DNA from: Rahnella variigena
GTDB lineage: Bacteria; Pseudomonadota; Gammaproteobacteria; Enterobacterales; Enterobacteriaceae
Length of the DNA: 64,000 nt
Reading direction: 5' to 3'
Assembly: GCF_003610915.1 (NCBI RefSeq)
Contig: NZ_NSDJ01000001.1
Location: 3,100,001 to 3,164,000 of the forward strand
Numbering within the stretch: the first letter of the stretch is position 1; every line of letters starts with the position of its first letter. Both the position numbers and the translations under genes were made by a program. Below the pieces are notes generated by a model. The model worked only from the letters and a program-made list of their open reading frames with translations, was not told where the DNA came from and did not search any database. This document shows, in pieces, positions 34,181-41,463 of the stretch.

Positions 34181-34940
34181 TATTACTAACCAGTCGCTGG
34201 CTCTCGCACTGATCCTTGTGGTCGTCGCCCTGCTGGTCAGCAAAAAAGAAAAACTCGGTCTCGAAAAAGACATTATCTGGAGCGTCGCCCGCGCCGTCGT
34301 GCAGTTAGTGATTGTCGGCTATGTGCTCAAATACATTTTCGATATCAATAACAGTCTGTTAACGGTACTGATGGTTTTGTTCATCTGCGTGAATGCCGCA
34401 CTGAACGCCAAAAAACGCAGCCGCAACATTGATAACGGTTTTATTATTTCGTTTATCGCGATCACGACTGGCACCGCGCTGACCCTGTCCATTCTGATCC
34501 TGAGCGGCTCGATTGAGTTTCTGCCCATGCAGGTTATCCCGATTTCAGGAATGATTGCCGGTAACGCGATGGTGGCGGTAGGGTTGTGTTACAGCAATCT
34601 GAATCAGCGCTTTCTCGATAATCAGCAAAAAATCCTCGAGATGCTGAGTCTGGGTGCACCGGTAAAAATGGCTTCAGGGCAGATTATCCGTGACAGTATT
34701 CGTGCTGCGATGATCCCGACGGTCGATGCCGCCAAAACGGTGGGGATTGTGAGTTTACCGGGGATGATGTCAGGGCTGATTTTTGCGGGTATCGATCCGG
34801 TGAAAGCGATCAAGTATCAGATTATGGTGACATTTATGCTGCTGGCGACCGCCAGTTTATCGACAATTATTGCCGGTTATCTGTCTTATAAACGTTTCTA
34901 CAATGACCGTGCTCAACTGCGCGATTTGCAATCATCATAA
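34167..34940 (+). CDS. fetB: FetB: membrane subunit of the FetAB iron exporter
   Basis: 257-residue inner-membrane protein with about seven hydrophobic segments. Family blocks 'ARAVVQLVIVGYVLKYIF', 'PISGMIAGNAMVAVGLCYS', 'RAAMIPTVDAAKTVGIVSLP' and 'GMMSGLIFAGIDPVKAIKYQ' match the UPF0014/FetB family. Its start lies inside fetA, so the two are translationally coupled. A hairpin follows before the convergent GntR gene. Confidence 0.92.
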   Translation: MNQHNITNQSLALALILVVVALLVSKKEKLGLEKDIIWSVARAVVQLVIVGYVLKYIFDINNSLLTVLMVLFICVNAALNAKKRSRNIDNGFIISFIAITTGTALTLSILILSGSIEFLPMQVIPISGMIAGNAMVAVGLCYSNLNQRFLDNQQKILEMLSLGAPVKMASGQIIRDSIRAAMIPTVDAAKTVGIVSLPGMMSGLIFAGIDPVKAIKYQIMVTFMLLATASLSTIIAGYLSYKRFYNDRAQLRDLQSS

Positions 34941-34948
34941 TATTTTCT

Positions 34949-34976
34949 TGCCCGTCAGCGATTTCACTGACGGGCA
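34949..34976. terminator. Hairpin between fetB and the GntR gene
   Basis: Perfect 10-pair stem tgcccgtcag/ctgacgggca with an 8-base loop between converging genes; T-run weak. Confidence 0.6.
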
Positions 34977-34992
34977 CTCTGCCTTTACGGCG

Positions 34993-35688
34993 TTATAAAT
35001 CCGATAACGCCTGACGCAAATTCACTTCCCCGGCTGCCTCATCGTCAAGATCCAACACCCCTTCCAGATCGTCGAGATGTTCCTGCATGATTTCTGCCGC
35101 CAGTGTGTTGTCACCGGCTTCCAGCGCATCAATGATCGCCTGATGCTCATCACACTGGCATGAAGGAACTTCATTACGCTGATACAGCGCGACAATCAGG
35201 GAGCTGCGCACCATCAGATTCGACAGAATTTCACTGAGCACATCGTTACCTGAAATTTCGCCCAGTATCAGATGGAACTCACTTAATTCCCGCACGACGG
35301 CACGGCGGTCTTCAGACGATACCGCTTCTCGCTCACCGCGCAAATGGGCAGTGATCCGCTGACGATGACGACGAATAACATCCTGTCCGATGCATTCCAC
35401 AATGGCGCGTTCAATAGCACGGCGGGCAATAAAGACTTCGCGCGCCTCTTTCGCCGTGGGCTGAGCCACCATCGCGCCGCGGTTAGGTTCGATGGTGACA
35501 ATACGCTGTAAAGCCAGACGTTGTAACGCCACCTGAACATGATTGCGGTTAGCGCTGAGTGCCTCAACGAGTTGAGATTCGACCAGACGTGTGCCGGGAC
35601 GCAGGCGTTGCTGGGCGATGGCTTTTGATAAAACGTCGACAATGCGCTGAACTTCCAGCTGCTTGGCGGTTGTAGTTGGATTACTCAT
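34993..35688 (-). CDS. GntR-family regulator, FadR/FCD subfamily
   Basis: 231 residues. N-terminal winged helix 'GTRLVESQLVEALSANRNHVQVALQRLALQRIVTIEPNRGAMV' (quoted in part: LVESQLVEALSANRN) followed by an all-helical FCD effector domain with candidate metal ligands Asp/His in 'ELSEFHLILGEISGN' and the late 'CDEHQAIIDALEAGD'. The C-terminus is acidic. No catabolic operon is directly divergent; the neighbour upstream is a membrane protein gene. Target and ligand unknown. Confidence 0.85.
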   Translation of the reverse strand: MSNPTTTAKQLEVQRIVDVLSKAIAQQRLRPGTRLVESQLVEALSANRNHVQVALQRLALQRIVTIEPNRGAMVAQPTAKEAREVFIARRAIERAIVECIGQDVIRRHRQRITAHLRGEREAVSSEDRRAVVRELSEFHLILGEISGNDVLSEILSNLMVRSSLIVALYQRNEVPSCQCDEHQAIIDALEAGDNTLAAEIMQEHLDDLEGVLDLDDEAAGEVNLRQALSDL

Positions 35689-35953
35689 GGAATGCTAAAT
35701 GGCCTCTTTCTGGCAGTTTCCCTGCACGCTAACATCAACCGTTTGCTTTCGTCATTAGTAAATGACGTGCAGTCCCAAATCATGCAAAAAATCCTAGGAA
35801 ATAGCACTTAACATTCATAGTAATTATCATTCCAGCACACATTCCCAATATCCCCGCGATGACCTTCCGTATCCTTGCTGTACCTCACGCTATGCAGATA
35901 AATGTTCAGAACATGTAAAGTAAGCGCACCAACGTATTGAAAACAGGACAATA

Positions 35954-36562
35954 ATGAAACACACACTTTTGAAACATTTACTCAATTTTATCGTATTAGC
36001 ACTGGGAGCCGTCTTCACTGCATTGGTCATCTGGCTGGATGTGGCTGTATTCAAAGACGGTGTGCAGGAAATTTCCGCCACTGAAATCCTGCAGGAACTG
36101 ACACTGCTGGCCATCAGCGCACTGTTTTTCCTGCAGGCCAAAAAACATCCGGCCTTGCGCGGCGGCATGATCCTGATTGGCGGGTTCTTCTTCTGTATGC
36201 TTATCCGCGAACTCGACGCCTTATTTGATCAGATCCACTACGGTTCATGGGTCTATTTTGCCAGCCTGATCGCGGTCTATTGTATTGTCTGGGCATGTAT
36301 CACACCGAAAACCAGCCTGCGCGGATTGTCCGCTTTTCTGGCCCATCCGGCCTGCCATTATATGGTTTGCGGTCTGGTGCTGATCCTGGTCTTTTCCCGC
36401 GTCTTCGGAATGAACCTTATCTGGAAAGCCGTGATGCAGGGCGACTATGTCCGGGAAGTGAAAAATATTGTCGAAGAAGGCACCGAAATGATGGGTTACC
36501 TGTTGTGCCTGGGTTCTGCCATTGCTTTCTGGAAACGCAGTGAGCCGCTTAAAACGCTGTAA
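35954..36562 (+). CDS. Multi-pass membrane protein of unknown function
   Basis: 202 residues, not recognised. About five or six membrane segments: roughly 10-30, 48-62, 68-88, 95-115, 130-152 and 180-195. Acidic and polar residues occur between segments ('DVAVFKDGVQEISATEILQE', 'IREL', 'IVEEGTEMMGYL'). AGGACAATA precedes the ATG. Monocistronic with a terminator behind it. Upstream, 265 bp hold no other gene that could be recognised. Confidence 0.75.
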   Translation: MKHTLLKHLLNFIVLALGAVFTALVIWLDVAVFKDGVQEISATEILQELTLLAISALFFLQAKKHPALRGGMILIGGFFFCMLIRELDALFDQIHYGSWVYFASLIAVYCIVWACITPKTSLRGLSAFLAHPACHYMVCGLVLILVFSRVFGMNLIWKAVMQGDYVREVKNIVEEGTEMMGYLLCLGSAIAFWKRSEPLKTL

Positions 36563-36594
36563 ACCGCTATCTGCTAAAAACGATAACTGTTAAA

Positions 36595-36630
36595 AAAAAG
36601 CCTGATGCGAGTTTATGCAGCAGGCTTTTT
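36595..36630. terminator. Terminator between the membrane gene and the ABC permease gene
   Basis: Ten-pair stem aaaaagcctg/caggcttttt with a 16-base partly structured loop. It has A- and T-runs on either side and serves both converging genes. Confidence 0.8.
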
Positions 36631-36633
36631 CAT

Positions 36634-38364
36634 TCATATCCGCCAAGGCAAGACGCCTTCAGGAAGACGACGCGCGAACAGCGAGGCGAGCAGCATAATT
36701 CCCAGCACGACGACAATCATCAGACATCCCACTGCAGCGGCCAGGGTTGATGAACCGCCTTCATCCAGAAAGACAATCATCGGCCCGAGGGTTTGAGTGC
36801 CGGACGTCACCAGCAAAATCGACACCTGAATTTCATTGAGTGCGGTCAGGAAGACCAGAATAGTTCCGGCCATCGCCGAAGGCGCGGCCAGCGGCATCAG
36901 AATATCGCGCATTCTTCGCAGGAATCCCGCACCAAAGATTTGCGCGGCTTCATCCAGCGAGCGTTCGATCTGGGCGAATCCGGCCAGTGTCGGGCGCAGC
37001 ACCAGCGCCATGAAATTCGAAAGATATGCCGCCAGAATGATCCAGACGGTGCCGTAAAGGCTGATGTGCAGCAGCGGCAATGGCCTGAGGAAAAACAGGA
37101 TCGCCGCAATGCCCGTGACAATCCCCGGCAATGCGTACGCCAGTTCGGTGGACAGCTGCAAAATCCGCACCAGACGCGTACGTTGCCAGCTGAGAAAATA
37201 GGCCAGAAACAGCGAAACAAGGGTCAGTATCAGCGCGGTCATCACGGTCAGCCCCAGACTGGTGATAAATGCGTGTCGTATAGCCGGATAGCCAAACAAC
37301 GCATTAGCGTAATTGCTCAGCGTCAGGCTTTGTACCGTCAGCGCCTGACCAAAGCCGGTTGTCAGCGAGGTGGTCAGCAACGCGGACATTGGCAGTATGA
37401 GCGTCAGCACCATCCATCCCCACACGGCTACCTCAACCGGCAAACGCCAGCGACCGAGTGTCTGATGCAACGCCCGCGGCGTACCGGTGACCCGCACATC
37501 CTGTCGGCCGCCCAGCCAGCGGCTGAACATCAGTCCGGCCAGCGTAATCGCGGCAATCAGCAATGAAAGCACGGCCATATCCGCCAGAGCCGATGCGCCC
37601 ACGCTGTTGAGCTGCTGATAAACCAGCGTGATAAGCGTCGGGATCCGCCCCGGAATACCGAGCATCGCCTGAATACCAAAATTGCCCGCGGAGGTGACAA
37701 AAGAGAGTGCCGCACCCGCAAAAATGGCCGGACGTACCAGCGGCAAAATCACTGTAAACAGCACCCGCCAGGGTTTAGCTCCGCCGCTGCGTGCCGCTTC
37801 CACCAGTTCAGCCGGAAGCCTGCGTAATCCTGCACGCACCATAAGAAACACCAGCGGCGCGTTATGCAGCCCCAGCAAAACGATAATGCCGGTCAGCGAA
37901 TACAACGGTGAAGGTGAACCGGCGGGTAAACTGAGCCCCAGGAATTGCAAAACCGGGCTCGACGGTGAAAGTGCCTGCACCCACGCCAGTGCCGTAACCT
38001 GCGGCGGGATCATCAGTGGCAGAATAAAGGTAAATACCCATGCCTGCTTACCGCGCAGATTGGTCAGCGCAATCAGCAGCGCCGCCACCGTACCCAGCAA
38101 CATCGCCAGAAGTGTTGAGATAATGGCAATCGTCAGCGTATTCACCGTGGCGGACACCACTTTGCGGGTACCCAGCAGATGCATAAATCGTGTGACGTCC
38201 GGCACGCCATCGGGGGCAATTGCCGCCCATACCAGCCGTGTGAGAGGCGCTATCGATAATATGCCTATCAACAGCGTCAGTCCCCAGAGCACCACTTTCT
38301 CACTGCCCGGCCACCCACGACGCGAAGGGGTTACCCGGCGCTGGATTTCACTCATCACGCTCAT
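36634..38364 (-). CDS. Fused two-domain ABC permease, Fe(III)-type (FbpB/SfuB-like)
   Basis: 576-residue inner-membrane protein with about twelve membrane segments arranged as two homologous BPD_transp_1 halves. Each has an EAA loop: 'ELVEAARSGGAKPWRVLF' in the first half and 'SLDEAAQIFGAGFLRRM' in the second. Such fused permeases serve ferric iron or phosphonate importers. It starts 19 bp past the stop of the binding-protein gene and is the last gene of the operon ATPase, binding protein, permease. Confidence 0.88.
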   Translation of the reverse strand: MSVMSEIQRRVTPSRRGWPGSEKVVLWGLTLLIGILSIAPLTRLVWAAIAPDGVPDVTRFMHLLGTRKVVSATVNTLTIAIISTLLAMLLGTVAALLIALTNLRGKQAWVFTFILPLMIPPQVTALAWVQALSPSSPVLQFLGLSLPAGSPSPLYSLTGIIVLLGLHNAPLVFLMVRAGLRRLPAELVEAARSGGAKPWRVLFTVILPLVRPAIFAGAALSFVTSAGNFGIQAMLGIPGRIPTLITLVYQQLNSVGASALADMAVLSLLIAAITLAGLMFSRWLGGRQDVRVTGTPRALHQTLGRWRLPVEVAVWGWMVLTLILPMSALLTTSLTTGFGQALTVQSLTLSNYANALFGYPAIRHAFITSLGLTVMTALILTLVSLFLAYFLSWQRTRLVRILQLSTELAYALPGIVTGIAAILFFLRPLPLLHISLYGTVWIILAAYLSNFMALVLRPTLAGFAQIERSLDEAAQIFGAGFLRRMRDILMPLAAPSAMAGTILVFLTALNEIQVSILLVTSGTQTLGPMIVFLDEGGSSTLAAAVGCLMIVVVLGIMLLASLFARRLPEGVLPWRI

Positions 38365-38383
38365 TTATCTGCCCTTTGTGCTG

Positions 38384-39379
38384 TCAGCCACCAAAGATTT
38401 CAGTGAATTTTGCGCGGACTTCTTTGTCGTCTGCGACTGCTTTATCTGAATCGAGGGTCAGCAGTTTGAACGAATCCATCGGAGCAAATCCTTCCGGCGC
38501 CGCAACGCCGGCATCAATCGGACGGTTGCCCTGCTTCGCCACGAGTTGCTGACCCTGTGGCGACAGCATGAAATCGACAAACGCTTTTGCTGCCGGCACG
38601 TTATGCGCTCCGGACAGTATCGCGACCGGTTCCGTCACGAAAGAAGCCCCTTCTTTCGGATAAACCAGATCTATCGGTGAGCCCTGTTTTTTGGCACGGA
38701 TAATATCGGCGTCAGTGATCACACCGTATTTCGCCATTCCGCTGGCGACCGCCTTCAGCGCTGGACCATTACCCCCTTCCGGTGTAATACCGTTTGCCGC
38801 CAGTTTCTGATAGAACGCCCAGCCAATATCAGGCGTATTAATCGCCGTATGCAGATGATATAACGCCGCCCCGGAATACAGAGGACTTGGCACTGCCACC
38901 TGACCTTTGTTTTGTGGATCGGTCAGCGCCATCCAGCTGTCTGCGGGTTTGGCATTTTTAGTGTTATAGGCAATGACCGTGGCAATGATTTTGGTGCCAA
39001 ACCATGTTTTATCTTTGTCATAGAAATTCGGGCTGATATTCCCCACCGGTGCATCGGCATAAGCCATCAGCTTGCCGTCTTTTTTCAGCGCACCCAGATT
39101 GATGGAATCCGCGACCAGCAGCACATCAGCTTTCACATCACCGGCCATCATTTCCGTCTGCAACACATTCATTAACTGCGTGGTGCCATTACGCGTCCAT
39201 TCCACCTGTACATTCGGATATGACGCCTTAAAGGCATCGATGGTCTGTTGCGCGATTTCAGGTGCCTGCGAGGTATAAACCACCAGTTTGCCTGAAGCAG
39301 CATCTGCGGCGTATGCCGGAGCTGACAGCACCACTGCCAAAGTCAAAGCGGAAGACGTAAGTTTTATTTTATTAAACAT
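38384..39379 (-). CDS. ABC transporter periplasmic binding protein (Fe(III)/phosphonate type)
   Basis: 331 residues. Signal peptide of about 24 residues ending 'SAPAYAADA'. Mature protein begins 'GKLVVYTSQAPEIAQQTIDAF', typical of family-1 binding proteins for ferric iron or 2-aminoethylphosphonate, with 'DVLLVADSINLGALKKDGKL' and 'NKGQVAVPSPLYSGAALYHL'. The C-lobe tyrosine pair that binds ferric iron in FbpA is not obvious, so a non-iron ligand is quite possible. It lies between the ATPase and permease genes. Confidence 0.85.
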   Translation of the reverse strand: MFNKIKLTSSALTLAVVLSAPAYAADAASGKLVVYTSQAPEIAQQTIDAFKASYPNVQVEWTRNGTTQLMNVLQTEMMAGDVKADVLLVADSINLGALKKDGKLMAYADAPVGNISPNFYDKDKTWFGTKIIATVIAYNTKNAKPADSWMALTDPQNKGQVAVPSPLYSGAALYHLHTAINTPDIGWAFYQKLAANGITPEGGNGPALKAVASGMAKYGVITDADIIRAKKQGSPIDLVYPKEGASFVTEPVAILSGAHNVPAAKAFVDFMLSPQGQQLVAKQGNRPIDAGVAAPEGFAPMDSFKLLTLDSDKAVADDKEVRAKFTEIFGG

Positions 39380-39409
39380 GTTCGTAGCCCTGTGCTTAAG
39401 AAATGAAAA

Positions 39410-40477
39410 TTACTGAGGAATGATCCAGCCGTCAGTGATGACAAAAGTGACATTGTCACCAATACACCAAAGTCTGCCGGCAGATGAATGCAGTGAAAGC
39501 CGAAGTTCGGGGGCGCTTAAAGGTTCAACGTCATACTGATGATATCCCCCGCGATAAATCACCCGGGTGATACGGGCAGCGATACCCTGTTCACCGGCCT
39601 GAGCAAAGCGTAAATCATCGGCGTGAACACAAACTTGTGCGCTGACAACCGGAGTCTGGTCAGGTGATGCCCGCAAGCGGACTCGCCTCCCCAGAATCTC
39701 AGCCAGAGCACTGCCACTTTCTGTTGGCAGGATGTTCTGTGCCGGAATAACGCGACCGTCGTCGATAAAGGACGCAACCATGGCGTTAGCCGGTTCCCGG
39801 TATAACGTTTGCGGTGTCGCGAACTGCATGACCTTACCTTCATTCATCACCACGACGCGGTCAGCAATCGCCATCGCTTCCTGCTGATCGTGCGTGATAT
39901 ACAGCAACGTCGCGCCGGTATGCTGATGAAAACGGCTGAACTCCTCCTCCATCGCTGCACGCAAATGCACATCGAGATTCGCCAGCGGCTCATCCAGCAG
40001 CACCACACCGGGGCGTGTCACCAGGCAACGCGCGAGTGCCACACGCTGCCGCTGACCACCGGACAGATCCGCAGGACGACGCGTCGCATAATCACCTAAA
40101 CCGACCAGCGCCAGCGCATCCTGCGTTCTGGTGCTGCGTTCATTACGATCCATTCCCGCCACTTTCAGGCTGTACGCCACGTTCTCCTCAACAGACATGT
40201 GCGGCCACAGCGCGTAATTCTGAAACACGATGCCCAGGTCACGTTTCTCCGGCGCCACATGAAAGTCAGATGATGAAAACAGACGATCTCCCACGGTGAT
40301 CGTACCGCTGCTGACCGGCTCAAAACCGGCAATAGTGCGCAGTAAAGTCGTTTTTCCGCAGCCGGAAGGCCCGAGCACGGCCACGAACTCGCCGTGCCGG
40401 ATATTCAACGAAACATCATTTAACACCGGCTGGGTGGTGAAGGATTTGCTCAGGTGGGAGATCTGGATAGCAGACAT
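39410..40477 (-). CDS. ABC transporter ATP-binding protein (FbpC/PotA type)
   Basis: 355 residues. Walker A 'GPSGCGKTTLLR', Q-loop 'FQNYALWPHMSVEENV', signature 'LSGGQRQRVALARCL', Walker B 'VVLLDEPLANLD' and switch 'THDQQEAMAIAD' are intact, followed by a TOBE-like regulatory domain from about residue 240. First gene of the operon with the binding protein and permease. A matS site overlaps its 3' end. The ribosome-binding site is weak (GAGG 12 bases upstream). Confidence 0.9.
   Translation of the reverse strand: MSAIQISHLSKSFTTQPVLNDVSLNIRHGEFVAVLGPSGCGKTTLLRTIAGFEPVSSGTITVGDRLFSSSDFHVAPEKRDLGIVFQNYALWPHMSVEENVAYSLKVAGMDRNERSTRTQDALALVGLGDYATRRPADLSGGQRQRVALARCLVTRPGVVLLDEPLANLDVHLRAAMEEEFSRFHQHTGATLLYITHDQQEAMAIADRVVVMNEGKVMQFATPQTLYREPANAMVASFIDDGRVIPAQNILPTESGSALAEILGRRVRLRASPDQTPVVSAQVCVHADDLRFAQAGEQGIAARITRVIYRGGYHQYDVEPLSAPELRLSLHSSAGRLWCIGDNVTFVITDGWIIPQ
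39447..39459. other. matS site, copy 2
   Basis: gtgacattgtcac fits GTGACRNYGTCAC exactly; inside the ABC ATPase gene. Confidence 0.8.
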
Positions 40478-40545
40478 GCGTCGGAGGTTTCCTCAGTGCG
40501 CCAATGGCCTGTTCGATGAGGAAACAAATTACTGCGGTTTTGTGA

Positions 40546-40671
40546 CTGTTTTATGAACCGGTGGCGAAGATTAGTCGCCTGGAAAACGGTGTCGCGTCCC
40601 CAACTCTGACCACCATCAGCCGTTACGCCGTCGCACTCGGCGGCACCTTCGAGTTCAAAAAACTCAGCTGA
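40546..40671 (+). pseudogene. C-terminal fragment of an XRE/HigA-type helix-turn-helix gene
   Basis: Following a stop at 40543, 41 codons end in TGA and include 'KISRLENGVASPTLTTIS' and 'RYAVALGGTFEFKKLS', the recognition helix and tail of HigA-like antitoxins. The first helices and any start codon are missing. No toxin gene remains nearby. It is antisense to, and overlaps, the last codons of xdhC by 8 bp. Confidence 0.65.
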
Positions 40672-41452
40672 CCACCTGACTGTGCGCGCCATACGCGGCA
40701 ATAAACTCTCCGGCAATGGCTATGGCGATTTCTGCGGGGAGTTTGCCGCGTACATCAGGCAGCCCGACCGGGCAGCGCATTCTCGCCAGCTGCTCATCCG
40801 AAATCCCTTTCCCCGATAACCGGTAGTCAAAGCGTTTACGCTTAGTCTCCGAGCCAATCAGTCCGAAATAGCGGAAATCTCCACGTTTGAGGATCCGCTC
40901 GCTCAGGGCGAAATCCAGCTGATGGTCGTGCGTCAGCACCATGAAATAACTGCCAGCGGGCATCTGCGCCACGGTACCTTCAGGTTCTTCATCGACGATG
41001 CAGGTAATTTGTGGATCCACTACCACGGGAAATTCACTGGCACGGGCATCTACCCAGGTAATACGGCACGGCAACGTGCTGAGAATATTCACCAGTGCCC
41101 GTCCGACATGCCCCGCGCCATAGACCACCACGTGCGGCTGCGGTTGCCCGAGCGGTTCGAGCAACACCGACGCCATGCCGCCGCAACATTGCCCGAGGCG
41201 GGCTCCTAAGGAAAAGTGTTCGAAACGGGAGATTTTCGCTCCAGATGCAAGCATTTCACGGGCAATGCTGGTCACCTGAAATTCCAGATTACCGCCGCCA
41301 AGCGTATAAAATATCTGGTCAGCGGTGATCAACATTTTACTGCCAGCATCACGTGGCGTGGAGCCCTGATTCTCGACCAGCGTCGCCACCACACACGGCT
41401 CGCCACGCCGTTGCAAATCATGCAGACGGGTTATCCAGTCATCAGTACGCAT
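40664..41452 (-). CDS. xdhC: XdhC: xanthine dehydrogenase accessory protein
   Basis: 262 residues. XdhC chaperones bind molybdenum cofactor, aid its sulfuration and insert it into xanthine dehydrogenase. N-terminal domain has 'VVATLVENQGSTPRDAGSKM' and the Mo-cofactor-related 'LGQCCGGMASVLLEPL'; the C-terminal Rossmann domain has 'VVVYGAGHVGRALVNIL' and 'FGLIGSETKRKRF'. Starts 11 bp after xdhB and ends the guaD-to-xdhC cluster. Confidence 0.93.
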   Translation of the reverse strand: MRTDDWITRLHDLQRRGEPCVVATLVENQGSTPRDAGSKMLITADQIFYTLGGGNLEFQVTSIAREMLASGAKISRFEHFSLGARLGQCCGGMASVLLEPLGQPQPHVVVYGAGHVGRALVNILSTLPCRITWVDARASEFPVVVDPQITCIVDEEPEGTVAQMPAGSYFMVLTHDHQLDFALSERILKRGDFRYFGLIGSETKRKRFDYRLSGKGISDEQLARMRCPVGLPDVRGKLPAEIAIAIAGEFIAAYGAHSQVVS

Positions 41453-41463
41453 GAAAACCTCCG

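Noticed and set aside
38384..40477. Naming the ABC operon fbpABC/sfuABC
   Set aside because: The iron-binding tyrosine pair is not evident in the binding protein, so the ligand is left open.
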